From Polynucleobacter sp. MWH-UH24A (lineage in GTDB: Bacteria > Pseudomonadota > Gammaproteobacteria > Burkholderiales > Burkholderiaceae): 64,000 bases of DNA. Location: assembly GCF_018687475.1 (NCBI RefSeq), contig NZ_CP061292.1, forward strand, positions 992,001 to 1,056,000. The letters are read 5' to 3'. Positions 18,238 through 28,433 of this stretch are shown piece by piece; positions within the stretch are counted from its first letter, which is position 1; each line of letters opens with the position of its first letter. The position numbers and the translations under genes were made by a program. Below the pieces are notes generated by a model that had not been told where the DNA came from, did no database searches, and saw nothing but the letters and a program-made list of their open reading frames with translations.

Positions 18238-18684
18238 ATGAAATCGGTTCATTTACCCCCTCTGCCGTCCTCGTGCCTCACCCCCATCCGGCACGAATCG
18301 TGTTATCGACCTCTGATTGCTGGACGTGCGCCTGCTGGATTTCCGTCACCAGCAGCCGATCATTACGACAAACGCCTTGATCTCAATGAACACCTGGTCT
18401 TGCATCCGGAGGCTACTTTTTTCTTACGAGTCAAGGGCGACTCGATGATTGGGGCGGGTATTCATGATGGTGACTTATTGGTGGTAGATCGCTCGCTTGA
18501 ACCCAGTCATGGTCGGGTGGTCATTGCAGCGCTCGATGGAGAACTCACTGTCAAACGCTTACATCAACAACGCGGCAAGATTTTGCTCTGCGCTGATAAT
18601 CCCAACTACCCCGCCATCGAGATTCGTCAGGGACAAGAGTTGCAAATTTGGGGGGTTGTGGCCCACGTAATCCATAAGGTGTAG
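18238..18684 (+). CDS. umuD: translesion polymerase V accessory protein UmuD
   Basis: LexA-like S24 peptidase that self-cleaves with RecA* to form UmuD', the partner of UmuC in polymerase V. 148 residues. The cleavage region reads [13 protein letters not shown], so the scissile bond would be Ala33-Gly34 (Cys-Gly in E. coli). Catalytic Ser69 lies in [10 protein letters not shown] and Lys106 in ELTVKRL; the 37-residue spacing matches E. coli Ser60/Lys97. The N-terminal arm is about 9 residues longer than in E. coli. The start ATG abuts the SOS box, leaving no room for a Shine-Dalgarno. umuC follows after 1-7 bases. Confidence 0.95.
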   Translation: MKSVHLPPLPSSCLTPIRHESCYRPLIAGRAPAGFPSPAADHYDKRLDLNEHLVLHPEATFFLRVKGDSMIGAGIHDGDLLVVDRSLEPSHGRVVIAALDGELTVKRLHQQRGKILLCADNPNYPAIEIRQGQELQIWGVVAHVIHKV

Positions 18685-18691
18685 ATTGCCT

Positions 18692-19987
18692 ATGCGCCCT
18701 GTCTTTGCTCTAGTGGATGGCAATAATTTTTATGTGTCGTGCGAGCGCGTATTCAATCCTCGCCTCGAGGGCAAGCCCGTTGTGGTTTTATCCAATAATG
18801 ATGGTTGCATCGTTGCCCGTAGCCAAGAAGCCCGCGCACTCGGAATTCGGATGGGAGCCCCCTTCTTTGAAGCCAAACATCTGATGCACTCGCACGGCTT
18901 AATTTGGCTAAGCTCCAACTACACCTTGTATGGCGATATGAGCGCGCGCCTAATGGCCCTCTTAAGCGAATTTACCCCCCATCAAGAAATGTATTCGATT
19001 GATGAATGCTTTCTTGATCTAACAGGCATTCCAAATGATTTGGTAGCGCATGCCCACCGAATGCGTAAACGCATTAAGCAATATTTAGGATTACCAACCT
19101 GCGTTGGGATTGGTCATAGCAAGACCTTGGCCAAATTAGCCAATCACATTGCTAAGAAACGTTTGCATTATCAAGGCGTATTTAGCTGGTCACATTGCAA
19201 TCGCCTTGAGGCCGATGCTTTGATGGCCGATATCGATATTGGTGAAGTATGGGGGGTGGGTCGTCGCCTAAAAATCCAACTTGAGCAATTTGGTATGCGT
19301 AGCGTATGCGATCTGAAATATGCACAAACGAGTTTGATTCGTAAACGCTTTGGTGTCGTGCTTGAGCGTACCGTGCATGAGCTCAACGGGGTGAGTTGCC
19401 TTACTTTAGAAGACACCGAAGAGCACCAGGCGGTTCGTAAACACCAAATTATCTCGAGTAAAAGTTTTGGTAAGCCTGTTCATCAACTCGATGAGTTGCG
19501 CCAAGCGGTAGTCAGTTATGTCACACGTGCAGCTGAGAAATTACGCCAGCAAGGTTCGTGGTGCTCACACCTCCTCGTTTATCTACGCACCAATCCATTT
19601 GCGCCCCATCATCCCCAATATGCCAAAAGTATCACCATCCCCCTATTGATGGGTACGGATGACACCCGCGTATTGGCCAAACACGCCAGCGCAGGCATTG
19701 AACACATTTATCGTCCTGGCTTTGCATACAAGAAAGCGGGGGTGATGCTCTTCGATCTGCATCCAGCCGGGCATGATCAGGGTGATCTTTTTTGTCATGC
19801 ACCACAAAGAGAGTGTTCCTCCCAACTCATGCAGGTGATGGATCGACTTAATCACGAATATGGTTCCAACACTCTGCGCCTCGCAGCCGCTGGCCTACGT
19901 CCACAGTGGACCATGCGCTCTTCACAACGTAGCCCTAACTACACCACAGCCTGGAATGAACTTGCCCAAGCATGCGCGAATCGCTAA
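18692..19987 (+). CDS. umuC: DNA polymerase V catalytic subunit UmuC
   Basis: Y-family translesion DNA polymerase induced by DNA damage; about 431 residues. Palm residues are visible: [14 protein letters not shown] (first acidic site) and [13 protein letters not shown] (catalytic Asp-Glu). The helix-hairpin-helix thumb region is [19 protein letters not shown] and [15 protein letters not shown]. The little-finger domain and a C-terminal tail ([24 protein letters not shown]) follow the UmuC family. The ATG at 18692 gives [10 protein letters not shown]; a TTG at 18686 is better spaced from AAGG at 18676 and is an alternative start. It forms an operon with umuD under the SOS box. Confidence 0.95.
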   Translation: MRPVFALVDGNNFYVSCERVFNPRLEGKPVVVLSNNDGCIVARSQEARALGIRMGAPFFEAKHLMHSHGLIWLSSNYTLYGDMSARLMALLSEFTPHQEMYSIDECFLDLTGIPNDLVAHAHRMRKRIKQYLGLPTCVGIGHSKTLAKLANHIAKKRLHYQGVFSWSHCNRLEADALMADIDIGEVWGVGRRLKIQLEQFGMRSVCDLKYAQTSLIRKRFGVVLERTVHELNGVSCLTLEDTEEHQAVRKHQIISSKSFGKPVHQLDELRQAVVSYVTRAAEKLRQQGSWCSHLLVYLRTNPFAPHHPQYAKSITIPLLMGTDDTRVLAKHASAGIEHIYRPGFAYKKAGVMLFDLHPAGHDQGDLFCHAPQRECSSQLMQVMDRLNHEYGSNTLRLAAAGLRPQWTMRSSQRSPNYTTAWNELAQACANR

Positions 19988-20029
19988 TACAATGAAGCAT
20001 CCATAACCATTGCAATTAAAGGAAATACG

Positions 20030-20605
20030 ATGCGCAAATTTTGGCTCTCGCTTGGTCTTGCAGTTAGTATCACTGCCCTCTCAGGCTTTTCGTACGCAGG
20101 ACCTAAAGTGGAATTTAAGACCAACCTTGGTAACTTCGTCGTCGATCTTGACTCCGAGAAGGCCCCCAAGACCGTCAATAATTTTTTGGGGTATGTAAAG
20201 AGTGGTTTTTATAACGGCACTGTATTCCATCGCGTTATTAATGGTTTTATGGTTCAAGGTGGCGGCTTTACCACTGATTTGGTACAAAAACCAACGCAGC
20301 CGCCTGTAGTCTCCGAAGCGCAAAATGGTTTAAAGAACCAGGTCTACACCATTGCTATGGCAAGAACCTCAGATCCCGATTCAGCAACTGCGCAGTTTTA
20401 TATTAATGTCAAAGACAACCCAGGCTTAGACTTTCCAAATGCAATGGGTAATGGCTATACCGTCTTTGGAAAAGTAATTTCAGGAACACAAACCATCGAT
20501 AAGATCAAACAAGTACCAACCGGTGTTGCTTCAACCCCGCGCGGCCGGATGGCTGATGTACCTAACACCTCCGTTGTTATTGAGTCGGTCACCATCCTCA
20601 AATAA
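20030..20605 (+). CDS. periplasmic peptidyl-prolyl cis-trans isomerase (cyclophilin, PpiA-like)
   Basis: Cyclophilin-type proline isomerase with a signal peptide (residues 1-23, cleavage near SYA-GPKVEF), so it acts in the periplasm. 191 residues. Cyclophilin blocks: FYNGTVFHRVINGFMVQGGG (catalytic Arg and Phe), IAMARTSDPDSATAQFYINV (Gln-Phe site) and GYTVFGKVISG. A TACAAT box at 19987-19992 and an AAAGGA ribosome site before the ATG show it has its own expression signals after umuC. The long reading frame of the next gene overlaps its 3' end but is not used. Confidence 0.95.
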   Translation: MRKFWLSLGLAVSITALSGFSYAGPKVEFKTNLGNFVVDLDSEKAPKTVNNFLGYVKSGFYNGTVFHRVINGFMVQGGGFTTDLVQKPTQPPVVSEAQNGLKNQVYTIAMARTSDPDSATAQFYINVKDNPGLDFPNAMGNGYTVFGKVISGTQTIDKIKQVPTGVASTPRGRMADVPNTSVVIESVTILK

Positions 20606-20609
20606 GTCA

Positions 20610-22424
20610 ATGCTATTGTTAGACGATGTTGAGAGTAGTCGGGAGCAGCCGACTAGCCGACTCTATCAACACGTCCAAGAACAATGGCATGCCAATCGAT
20701 TTTGTGAGTTAGATGCCTGTTTTAATGGTATTGAAGCGGCCTTGCGCCAAGGCCATTATGTTGTTGCACTCTTTGCCTACGAACTCGGTTATTACTGGCA
20801 AGGAATAAGCTGCAAACACCCAGAGCCACTGCCTTTATTGAGAGCATGGTCTTTTAGTGAAGTCAGCAAATTACCCAAAGAGGCAGTCGATGCATTTTTG
20901 CATGAACGCTTAGCGATTGAGTCAACACCCAGTGGCATCCTCGATCGGCACGACTCAATCAACCCAATGCGTTTTGCAGAGGATATTGCGCGCATTCATG
21001 CATGGATTGAGGCGGGCGATACCTATCAAATTAATCACTCCTATCGAGTGTATGGAAAAGCCTATGGCTCACCCCTTGCACTGTATGCGCGCTTGCGAGA
21101 GCGGCAGCCAGGTCGCTATGGTGCATTCATTGAAGATGGTCATCAGGCGGTCTTATCGCAATCTCCCGAACTCTTTATTCGACGCTCTGGCAATACCTTG
21201 ATTGCAGAACCCATGAAAGGTACGGCCGACGCTACTCAAGCCCATGCGAAGGAGTTAGCCGACGATCCAAAAAACCGAGCCGAGAACGTCATGATTGTCG
21301 ATCTCCTGCGTAACGATCTTGGGCGCATTGCGCAAACGGGATCGGTCCATGTTCCTGCACTTTTTGAGGTCAAGCAACATGGTCAGGTCCTGCAAATGAC
21401 ATCAACCGTAGAAGCAAGGTCGTTACCTGATCTTCGAATTGAAGATGTACTGCGGGCGGTGTTCCCATGTGGCTCGGTAACTGGGGCTCCTAAAAGACGA
21501 AGTATGGAGATTATTCAAGCCCTGGAAGATCAACCACGCGGTTGGTATTGCGGAGCCTTGGGTTGGTTTGATCCAAACGGCGACTTTGCCATGAGCGTGC
21601 CAATCCGAACGCTACAAATGGATCAGCACCCGCAAGCAGGTTCATCCGCTTTTATCTTGGGTGTTGGTGCAGGCATCACAATGGATTCGGATGCGAATAC
21701 GGAATACCAAGAGTGCCAACTGAAGGCGGCGTTTTTAACAAACTTACCAAGTGGTGTGGGGATTTTTGAAACCATTCGTTTTAATCCGGGTAAGGACCTA
21801 AGCCGAATTGCAAACTGGTCAAGGCATCTCGAGCGCCTATCAAGCTCTGCCCACGCTTTAGGAATTCAATTTGATTACGATGGGTTGCTTGGTCTAGTGC
21901 AGGCAGCCACAACGGATTTAGCGCAGGATTGCGTCCATCGTGTCCGCGTTGATTTAAGTGCAACGGGTCAACTGTCGCTATCCCATTCACAAATCGAGAT
22001 GCTTCATGGACCCGTCAAATTATTTTGGGCCCATGCAATTTTGCAAGACGATTACACACCGCAACAACTCACCATGCAATCGCACAATCCCTTATTACGC
22101 CATAAGGTCACCGCGCGCACGATCTACGATGCCGGCTGGCAAAAGGCAGTGGCGCTCGGTGGCTTTGATGCCCTCTTTATCAACGAGCATGAGCACGTCA
22201 CTGAAGGTGGGCGCACCAGCGTATTTGTTCGCGTGGAGCCCAAAGGTCCTTGGCTCACACCGCCCCTTTCGGCTGGGGTGTTACCCGGTGTCATGCGTTC
22301 GGCGATCTTGGCGGATCCGACTATGAATGCCCGCGAGGCGAACCTGACTATTAACCAGGTTATGAGCGCTAATGAAATAATGCTGTGCAATGCTTTGCGT
22401 GGAATGATTCCGGCTCATTTATGA
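20610..22424 (+). CDS. pabB: bifunctional aminodeoxychorismate synthase component I / aminodeoxychorismate lyase (PabB-PabC fusion)
   Basis: Makes the p-aminobenzoate moiety of folate. About 604 residues in two domains. Residues up to about 370 form a chorismate-binding domain (GDTYQINHSYRVYG, EPMKGTADAT, NVMIVDLLRNDLGRIAQTGS, PCGSVTGAPKRRSMEII). The C-terminal part is a class IV aminotransferase fold (GVGIFETIRFNPG; PLP-lysine region RHKVTARTIYDAGW; TEGGRTSVFV; LPGVMRSAIL) fitting PabC lyase. Such fusions are known in Burkholderiales. The start at ATG 20610, 4 bases after the cyclophilin stop, gives MLLLDDVESS; the longer frame overlaps the preceding gene. Its stop overlaps the NUDIX start in ATGA. 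Confidence 0.94.
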   Translation: MLLLDDVESSREQPTSRLYQHVQEQWHANRFCELDACFNGIEAALRQGHYVVALFAYELGYYWQGISCKHPEPLPLLRAWSFSEVSKLPKEAVDAFLHERLAIESTPSGILDRHDSINPMRFAEDIARIHAWIEAGDTYQINHSYRVYGKAYGSPLALYARLRERQPGRYGAFIEDGHQAVLSQSPELFIRRSGNTLIAEPMKGTADATQAHAKELADDPKNRAENVMIVDLLRNDLGRIAQTGSVHVPALFEVKQHGQVLQMTSTVEARSLPDLRIEDVLRAVFPCGSVTGAPKRRSMEIIQALEDQPRGWYCGALGWFDPNGDFAMSVPIRTLQMDQHPQAGSSAFILGVGAGITMDSDANTEYQECQLKAAFLTNLPSGVGIFETIRFNPGKDLSRIANWSRHLERLSSSAHALGIQFDYDGLLGLVQAATTDLAQDCVHRVRVDLSATGQLSLSHSQIEMLHGPVKLFWAHAILQDDYTPQQLTMQSHNPLLRHKVTARTIYDAGWQKAVALGGFDALFINEHEHVTEGGRTSVFVRVEPKGPWLTPPLSAGVLPGVMRSAILADPTMNAREANLTINQVMSANEIMLCNALRGMIPAHL

Positions 22425-22975
22425 ACTACTGCTCCTCATGCGGCTCCAATGTCCGCCTGCAAATACCGCCTGACGATACGCGCATGCGTCATGTCTGCGA
22501 GCAATGCGGTGAGATTCACTACCGCAATCCACGCAATGTCGTTGGCACCATTCCCATTTGGGAGAACCAAATTCTTTTGTGTCGACGCGCCATTGCCCCA
22601 CGGCATGGTTATTGGACTCTGCCAGCAGGCTTCTTAGAAGTCGGCGAGAGTACCGAACACGGCGCCGCGCGCGAGACCCTTGAGGAGGCTGGTGCTCTCG
22701 TGGATATTGGCCCCTTGTTTTCACTGCTCAATGTGGCGCATGTCGAGCAAGTCCACCTCTTCTATTTGGCACACATGCGCACACCCCACTTTGAAGCGGG
22801 TACAGAGAGCTTGGAAGTGGGTCTATTTACTGAGGCGCAGATCCCTTGGTCTGAGCTTGCCTTCCCGACAGTAAAGCAGACCTTGCAATGGTATTTTGAG
22901 GATCTGCATGCGGGCGGCTTTCATCACGGCCGAACACGCTCTCGCGATATTTTGCCCAGTGAACGCATTGAGTAA
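22421..22975 (+). CDS. NUDIX hydrolase with N-terminal zinc ribbon
   Basis: A 184-residue NUDIX hydrolase, cleaving a nucleoside diphosphate linked to another group. An N-terminal zinc ribbon has paired cysteines (YCSSC and CEQCGEIHYRNPRN). The NUDIX box runs G-FLEVG-E ... RETLEEAGA around residues 70-92, with all catalytic glutamates present. The fold resembles NudC-like/ADP-ribose pyrophosphatase proteins; substrate cannot be read from sequence. The ATG at 22421 overlaps the pabBC stop (ATGA), so they are coupled; the aat gene follows after 15 bases. Confidence 0.9.
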   Translation: MNYCSSCGSNVRLQIPPDDTRMRHVCEQCGEIHYRNPRNVVGTIPIWENQILLCRRAIAPRHGYWTLPAGFLEVGESTEHGAARETLEEAGALVDIGPLFSLLNVAHVEQVHLFYLAHMRTPHFEAGTESLEVGLFTEAQIPWSELAFPTVKQTLQWYFEDLHAGGFHHGRTRSRDILPSERIE

Positions 22976-22990
22976 ATCAGATCGTCCAGC

Positions 22991-23728
22991 ATGAGTACGA
23001 TCCCGTGGCTTGGTCCAAACGATCCATTCCCCGATCCACGATCCCAACCGGATCCGGACCCCGAAGTGCCAGGTCTGTTGGCAGTCAGTGAACGGATTTA
23101 TTCAGGGCAGCTAGAGCGCGCTTATCGAAGCGGAATTTTTCCCTGGTATTCCGATCATCAGCCAGTGTTGTGGTGGTCGCCTGATCCTCGCATGACGCTC
23201 AATCCCGCGAATCTCAAAATTAGTCAGTCATTGCGTAAAACAATTCGAGCTACCCTCGATGACCCGAGCTTGACCTTGCGGGTTGACCATGATTTTTCAG
23301 GGGTGATGCGTGCCTGCGCTACCACTGAACGTCAGGGCCAAGACGGTACCTGGATTACCCATGAAATTATGAACGCCTACACGGCATTGCATGAGCAAGG
23401 TCATGCCCATTGCATCACTCTGGAACAAAACCAACAGGCTATTGGCGGGCTATATTGCGTCTCCTTTGGGGGGATGGTATTTGGTGAGTCCATGTTTTCA
23501 AAGGTACGTGACTCCTCGAAGCTGGCTTTGGCAGCTTTATGCGCATGGTGCTACGATCATAGGGTGACCTTAATTGATTGCCAACAAGAAACTGCCCACC
23601 TTCGCTCCTTGGGTGCGATACCAATTGGCCGCTCTGAGTTTTTGCAGCATGTGGCATGCGCTATTCACGCTCCGATCCAAGAAAAATGGGTAATGGATAA
23701 GTTCATTCTTGAGAGATACCTGCGATGA
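22991..23728 (+). CDS. aat: leucyl/phenylalanyl-tRNA--protein transferase Aat
   Basis: N-end-rule enzyme that transfers Leu or Phe from tRNA to proteins with N-terminal Lys or Arg, marking them for ClpS/ClpAP. 245 residues. Family blocks: [80 protein letters not shown] and [20 protein letters not shown]. The stop overlaps the bpt start by 4 bases, so the two aminoacyl-transferases are translationally coupled. Confidence 0.97.
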   Translation: MSTIPWLGPNDPFPDPRSQPDPDPEVPGLLAVSERIYSGQLERAYRSGIFPWYSDHQPVLWWSPDPRMTLNPANLKISQSLRKTIRATLDDPSLTLRVDHDFSGVMRACATTERQGQDGTWITHEIMNAYTALHEQGHAHCITLEQNQQAIGGLYCVSFGGMVFGESMFSKVRDSSKLALAALCAWCYDHRVTLIDCQQETAHLRSLGAIPIGRSEFLQHVACAIHAPIQEKWVMDKFILERYLR

Positions 23729-24486
23729 GCCGTGTTCATGAGTTACCGATTACAGCAATTCAGTTCTACGCTACGGCACCCTATCCGTGTAGCTACATTC
23801 CGAAGCAAATTGCACGCTCGCAAGTGGCTACACCCACCCACTCAATTGGCGCTGACGTCTATAGCAATTTAGTCAATGCAGGGTTTCGTCGCAGCGGCTC
23901 ATACACCTATCGACCCTATTGCGATCATTGCAAAGCCTGTATCGCAACGCGCATTCCGGTCGCTTCCTTTACCCCCAATCGCAGTCAACGCCGCGCTTGG
24001 CAAAAACACGCTGGATTACAAACTCAGGTCTTGAGTCTTGCCTTCACCGACGAGCACTATCAACTCTATCAACAGTATCAATCAACCCGTCATCATTCAA
24101 GCTTGATGGAGCATGACAACCAAGAGCAATACACCCAGTTCTTATTGCAAAGCCGGGTTAACTCGCGCATGGTGGAGTTTCGGGATGGACCACACGATCC
24201 ACATCCTGGTCGTTTGCGTATGGTGAGCATGATTGATGTATTGGAGCAAGGGATCTCATCGGTCTATACCTTTTACGATTCCGCTCAAGTCAGCTCGAGC
24301 TATGGCACCTACAGTGTCCTCTGGCAGATTGATCAGGTTCAGCAATTGGGTCTGCCCTATTTATATTTGGGATACTACATCGCACAAAGCCCTAAAATGT
24401 CGTACAAGATTAAATTTCAACCGCTCGAAGGATTGATCAACGATCAGTGGCAACGCTTGTTGCCGCATCAGCGTACTGATGATTAA
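23725..24486 (+). CDS. bpt: aspartate/glutamate leucyltransferase Bpt (ATE-like)
   Basis: Second N-end-rule transferase; adds Leu to proteins with N-terminal Asp or Glu. 253 residues. The N-terminal ATE domain has [18 protein letters not shown] with the conserved cysteine pair, and the C-terminal domain includes [29 protein letters not shown] and [20 protein letters not shown]. It overlaps aat by 4 bases and pyrD by 8 bases, so all three are likely co-translated. Confidence 0.96.
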   Translation: MSRVHELPITAIQFYATAPYPCSYIPKQIARSQVATPTHSIGADVYSNLVNAGFRRSGSYTYRPYCDHCKACIATRIPVASFTPNRSQRRAWQKHAGLQTQVLSLAFTDEHYQLYQQYQSTRHHSSLMEHDNQEQYTQFLLQSRVNSRMVEFRDGPHDPHPGRLRMVSMIDVLEQGISSVYTFYDSAQVSSSYGTYSVLWQIDQVQQLGLPYLYLGYYIAQSPKMSYKIKFQPLEGLINDQWQRLLPHQRTDD

Positions 24487-25507
24487 TACCTACCCGCTTG
24501 TTCGCCCCCTATTGTTTTCGCTTGACCCCGAGGAGGCTCATGATTTTTCATTTGCACAACTCGATCGCCTAGAGCGCTGCGGTCTTCTTAAAACCTTGGT
24601 GGGTAAACCCATCATCAAGCCCATTGAACTTTGTGGATTGCGATTTCGTAATCCAGTAGGTTTGGCCGCCGGCTTAGATAAAGATGGAAAACACATCGAC
24701 GCACTCGCAAGCCTTGGCTTTGGATTCTTAGAAATCGGGACAGTTACGCCACTGCCACAACCAGGCAATCCCAAGCCGCGCATGTTTCGTCTACCCAGTG
24801 CACACGCCCTAATTAATCGCATGGGCTTTAATAACGATGGTGTTGATGCCTGTATTGAACGGGTTAAGCGTTCACGGTTTTATCAAGAAGGCGGTGTCAT
24901 TGGACTTAATATTGGGAAGAATGCGAGTACGCCGATCGAGAACGCTACCAGTGATTACGTCATCGGTATGCGCAAGGTTTATCCCATAGCGAGCTACATC
25001 ACAGCCAATATCTCATCGCCGAACACTAAAAACTTGCGCGACCTTCAAGGTGAAGTGATGCTGCGCCAATTGTTGCAAGCACTTTGTCAAACACGTGAGG
25101 ACTTATGTCAACAATTTAGCGTACGCAAGCCAATTTTTCTGAAAATTGCACCCGATCTTGAACTGGCAGATCTCAAGTTGATTGCCGATCTTTTAATTGA
25201 ATTTGGTATCGATGCGGTAATCGCCACCAACACCACCATTGCTCGCGCGGGCGTTGAGGGGCTTGAACATGGTCACGAAGCTGGCGGCCTCTCGGGATCA
25301 CCCGTCTTAGCACGCTCTAATCAAACCATTCATGATTTATTTCAAGCACTCCATAATCGCATTCCCATCATTGGGGTTGGAGGGATTCTTTCAGGCGAGA
25401 ACGTCAAACAAAAACTCGATGCCGGCGCCAGTTTGGTGCAAATCTACACCGGGCTCATTTATCAAGGTCCTAAACTAATTGCGGATTGTGTTCGGGCCTT
25501 TCCCTAA
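24479..25507 (+). CDS. pyrD: dihydroorotate dehydrogenase (quinone), class 2
   Basis: Membrane-associated FMN enzyme oxidising dihydroorotate to orotate with ubiquinone in pyrimidine synthesis. 342 residues. Class 2 marks: N-terminal helical extension ([20 protein letters not shown]), [32 protein letters not shown], the catalytic-serine region [15 protein letters not shown], and the FMN-phosphate site [20 protein letters not shown] followed by YTGLIYQGP. It overlaps bpt by 8 bases. About 97 bases without a visible terminator separate it from the IclR regulator. Confidence 0.97.
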   Translation: MINTYPLVRPLLFSLDPEEAHDFSFAQLDRLERCGLLKTLVGKPIIKPIELCGLRFRNPVGLAAGLDKDGKHIDALASLGFGFLEIGTVTPLPQPGNPKPRMFRLPSAHALINRMGFNNDGVDACIERVKRSRFYQEGGVIGLNIGKNASTPIENATSDYVIGMRKVYPIASYITANISSPNTKNLRDLQGEVMLRQLLQALCQTREDLCQQFSVRKPIFLKIAPDLELADLKLIADLLIEFGIDAVIATNTTIARAGVEGLEHGHEAGGLSGSPVLARSNQTIHDLFQALHNRIPIIGVGGILSGENVKQKLDAGASLVQIYTGLIYQGPKLIADCVRAFP

Positions 25508-25591
25508 GCAAATCATTAATACCGCAGTTGTTGAATTGCCCGTGTTGATTTACCATTAGATTTCACAATACGCAATGCTGTAAAAACTGGC

Positions 25592-25597
25592 TACAAT
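25592..25597 (+). promoter_or_regulatory. -10 box 7 nt before the iclR-type start
   Basis: TACAAT followed by CATCGAT and the ATG at 25605. No Shine-Dalgarno is seen, so a leaderless mRNA is likely. No strong -35. Confidence 0.5.
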
Positions 25598-25604
25598 CAT
25601 CGAT

Positions 25605-26405
25605 ATGGATAGCAAAGCAAACAAAAACTCAGGTGAAGTCGGCAAGACAGCGATTCAGGTCGTTGAACGCATGATGAACCTGCTTGATTGTTTAGCCGAT
25701 CAAGAAGAAGCTAGTAGTCTCAAATTACTCTCTCAAAAAACAGGGCTGCACCCTTCTACGGCCCATCGCATTCTTAATGATATGGTTGCTTGCCGCTTGG
25801 TAGAGCGTGGTGATGGAGGTACGTATCGATTAGGCTTACGACTCTTGGAGCTTGGCAACTTGGTTAAAGAGCGTTTGTCGGTTCGAGAAGCCGCCCAATT
25901 GCCAATGCGAGCGCTTCATAAGCTGACTGGAGAGACGGTTAACCTTTCAGTTCGCCAAGGCGATGAAATTGTGTATGTCGACCGCGCTTACAGTGAGCGC
26001 TCTGGAATGCAAGTGGTCCGAGCAATTGGTGGCCGTGCCCCCTTGCACCTTACCTCCGTGGGTAAATTATTCTTAGCCGTCGACGATCCCAATCAAGTAC
26101 GCGCTTATGCGACACGCACTGGCCTTGCTGGACACACGCGCAATAGCATTACCCAATTGGCCAAGCTTGAGAGCGAGCTTGGGAGTGTTCGACACGTAGG
26201 TCATTCGCGCGACAACGAAGAGCTTGAACTCGGAGTGAGTTGCCTCGCTGCCGGAATTTTGGATGACACTGGCAAATTGGTTGCGGGTTTATCGCTAAGC
26301 TCCCCAACCGATCGCATGCAACCCGATTGGCTTAAAGCTTTGCAAGAAACTGCGCTGCAGATTTCCAAAGGTTTGGGCTATAAACCAAGCCCTAAAAAAG
26401 ATTAA
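25605..26405 (+). CDS. IclR family transcriptional regulator
   Basis: A 266-residue regulator. The N-terminal winged helix (about residues 16-78) has VVERMMNLLDCLADQEEASS and TGLHPSTAHRILNDMVACRL; the C-terminal effector domain (about 90-260) has YVDRAYSERSGMQVV, GRAPLHLTSVGKLFLA and GVSCLAAGILDDTGKLVAGL. Target genes and ligand are not evident, since the neighbours are pyrD (same strand) and a convergent peptidase gene. IclR proteins often control aromatic or acetate metabolism. Confidence 0.92.
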   Translation: MDSKANKNSGEVGKTAIQVVERMMNLLDCLADQEEASSLKLLSQKTGLHPSTAHRILNDMVACRLVERGDGGTYRLGLRLLELGNLVKERLSVREAAQLPMRALHKLTGETVNLSVRQGDEIVYVDRAYSERSGMQVVRAIGGRAPLHLTSVGKLFLAVDDPNQVRAYATRTGLAGHTRNSITQLAKLESELGSVRHVGHSRDNEELELGVSCLAAGILDDTGKLVAGLSLSSPTDRMQPDWLKALQETALQISKGLGYKPSPKKD

Positions 26406-26407
26406 CC

Positions 26408-27505
26408 TTACATGGTGAGGCGGCGAATTGGCTTGGGCTCACCAGGCTGATAGCTCTCAATCCAATCACGTACGCGCACTGCATCGGCAAATCGCGATTG
26501 GGTTCCAACGGAGTCCAAGAAAACCAACAGCAATGGCAAGCCATTAACTTTCGCTTGCATCACCAAGCACTTACCTGCCGCACTGATGAATCCGGTTTTT
26601 TGTAAACCAATTTCCATATCACCAGCGCGCACAAGACGGTTGGTATTTAAGAACACCTGCGGGCGTTTATTAATCACCAAGGTGGTATCAGGCCAGATCG
26701 AAAACTCCCGTATCAATTTGTAGTTATAAGACGCAACCAGCATTCTGGCTAAGTCCTCAGCAGTCGATACATTGGTGGCCAATAGACCGGTTGGATCGGT
26801 AAAGCTGGAGTTTGTCATTCCCAACGAATACGCCTTATGGTTCATGGCCTCGACAAAAGCCTTTGCCCCACCAGGATAGTTACGGGCTAATAAATAGGAG
26901 GCGCGATTCTCGGAGGACATGAGTGCTAATAGCAGCGCTTCTTCGCGCGTTAACTTGGCACCCAGACTTAAGCGGGATTTTGAATAAATCTTCACATCCT
27001 CTTGTGTAATGGTTAGCACTTCATCGAGTGGCGCATTGGAGTCAAGCACCACCATGGCAGTCATGAGCTTCGTAATGGACGCAATTGGCAAACTAACATC
27101 AGGGTTTTTCTCAAAAAGAATTTCTTTCGAATGCTGGTCCACCACCATGGCCACGCTCGACTTCAGATTGAGGTCATCGGGCTGGTTACGCAATCCCATC
27201 GCCGTCGCAAACGATGGGCGTGCAGCCGCCTGCGGAGGATTCTTGGGACGATTAACCGTGGTGCGGACCTGTTTTGAATTCGAAGACTTTGGTTTTTGAG
27301 CTGCGTTGGATTTATTTCCTTGAGCGCTCTGTTTGGGTTTGTTCGTCTGCGTTCCGGTAGAGGATTGGGCAAGAGCCGGCTCGGCGATACCGAGAGTGAA
27401 GCTCAAAATGCCAAGGAGAAGAATCTGGAGGGGGTATCGAACCCTTGTCTGCAAGGCAGGCAAAGAATGAGTTACTGAATAAATGACCGCTTGAATCAAT
27501 CTCAA
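26408..27505 (-). CDS. D-alanyl-D-alanine endopeptidase, PBP7/PbpG-like (peptidase S11)
   Basis: Periplasmic low-molecular-weight penicillin-binding protein that trims peptidoglycan cross-links. 365 residues. A signal peptide (about residues 26-46) ends ALA-QSSTG, followed by a low-complexity Lys/Ser/Asn/Gln linker (48-95). The catalytic domain has SxxK as PIASITKLMTAMV, SxN as LMSSENRAS and KTG as GLQKTGFISAAGKC. No ATG exists near the N-terminus. TTG at 27503-27505 is preceded by AGGA at 6-base spacing, so I take it as the start. The sequence is closer to PbpG/PBP7 than to DacA because no C-terminal amphipathic anchor is seen. Confidence 0.92.
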   Translation of the reverse strand: MRLIQAVIYSVTHSLPALQTRVRYPLQILLLGILSFTLGIAEPALAQSSTGTQTNKPKQSAQGNKSNAAQKPKSSNSKQVRTTVNRPKNPPQAAARPSFATAMGLRNQPDDLNLKSSVAMVVDQHSKEILFEKNPDVSLPIASITKLMTAMVVLDSNAPLDEVLTITQEDVKIYSKSRLSLGAKLTREEALLLALMSSENRASYLLARNYPGGAKAFVEAMNHKAYSLGMTNSSFTDPTGLLATNVSTAEDLARMLVASYNYKLIREFSIWPDTTLVINKRPQVFLNTNRLVRAGDMEIGLQKTGFISAAGKCLVMQAKVNGLPLLLVFLDSVGTQSRFADAVRVRDWIESYQPGEPKPIRRLTM

Positions 27506-27548
27506 CGTAAATCCTAGAACACAGTTCAGTTGTGTAATGATAACTGGA

Positions 27549-28433
27549 TTAGCGTTGAGCGCCCACTTTTCCTTGGTAATTGACCAAAATCACCGCGGTC
27601 ATGGTGAGCATTAGTCCAGCTAGCATCATGAGCGTCAAGGGCTCATCGAACAAAACCCAGGCCATCAGGGCTGTGGTTGGGGGCGTCAAATATAAAAGGC
27701 TGGTTACTTTGGTGGCGGCACCTTTGCGGATCAAGATAAACAACAAACTAATTGCACCAATCGAGGTTGGCAAAATACCCCACAGTAAGGCGCCAATCAC
27801 CGATGCATTCCAGACGATCTGGCGGGTCTCAAACAGCAAAGCAACGATTAAACACAAAACGGTCGAGATTGAAAACTGAATCATCGACCCTGCCCGAAGA
27901 TCAAAATCAGGACAGTACTTTTTTTGATAAAGCGTGCCAAAGGTAATGGCAAATAGCGCGGCAATCGCAAAACCATAAGCACTCATTGGAATATCCAAAA
28001 AGCTGGTTTTCTCGGCAACTACTAATGCAACTCCACCAATGCCCAATATCAAGCCAAGCCATTGACGATAATTGACGCGCTCAGATACCCATGATGCACT
28101 CCATGCGGTCAAGATAGGCTGCAAGCCCACAATCAATGCAATCAGTCCAGCGGTCATGCCCAAACGCACTGCACTCCATACTCCCATGACGTACCCGAAT
28201 TGCAAGAGCGCTCCAGCCACTGCAATGTGACCGGTCTGAGAACGATTAGGCCAGATGGGTTTCCAAAACAAAATGATGACGCCCATCACCATTAGTACGC
28301 CAGTAAAGCGCAGAAATAAAAATGTGGCTGGCTCCATATACGGCATTCCAAAGCGCGCGATGATGAAGCCTGTACTCCAGATAAAGACAAATAAAGGTGC
28401 GGCAAATGCCTCAATCGAGGTGGCTGACTTCAT
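27549..28433 (-). CDS. EamA/DMT-family transporter
   Basis: Inner-membrane drug/metabolite transporter of about 294 residues with ten predicted helices in two EamA repeats. The first begins FVFIWSTGFIIARFGMPYME (typical EamA start) and the second includes YGFAIAALFAITFGTLYQKK, then LFDEPLTLMMLAGLMLTM. Substrate is unknown; relatives export amino acids or other metabolites. The ATG at 28431-28433 overlaps the stop of the upstream deacetylase in ATGA, so the pair is translationally coupled and may share a task. Confidence 0.9.
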   Translation of the reverse strand: MKSATSIEAFAAPLFVFIWSTGFIIARFGMPYMEPATFLFLRFTGVLMVMGVIILFWKPIWPNRSQTGHIAVAGALLQFGYVMGVWSAVRLGMTAGLIALIVGLQPILTAWSASWVSERVNYRQWLGLILGIGGVALVVAEKTSFLDIPMSAYGFAIAALFAITFGTLYQKKYCPDFDLRAGSMIQFSISTVLCLIVALLFETRQIVWNASVIGALLWGILPTSIGAISLLFILIRKGAATKVTSLLYLTPPTTALMAWVLFDEPLTLMMLAGLMLTMTAVILVNYQGKVGAQR

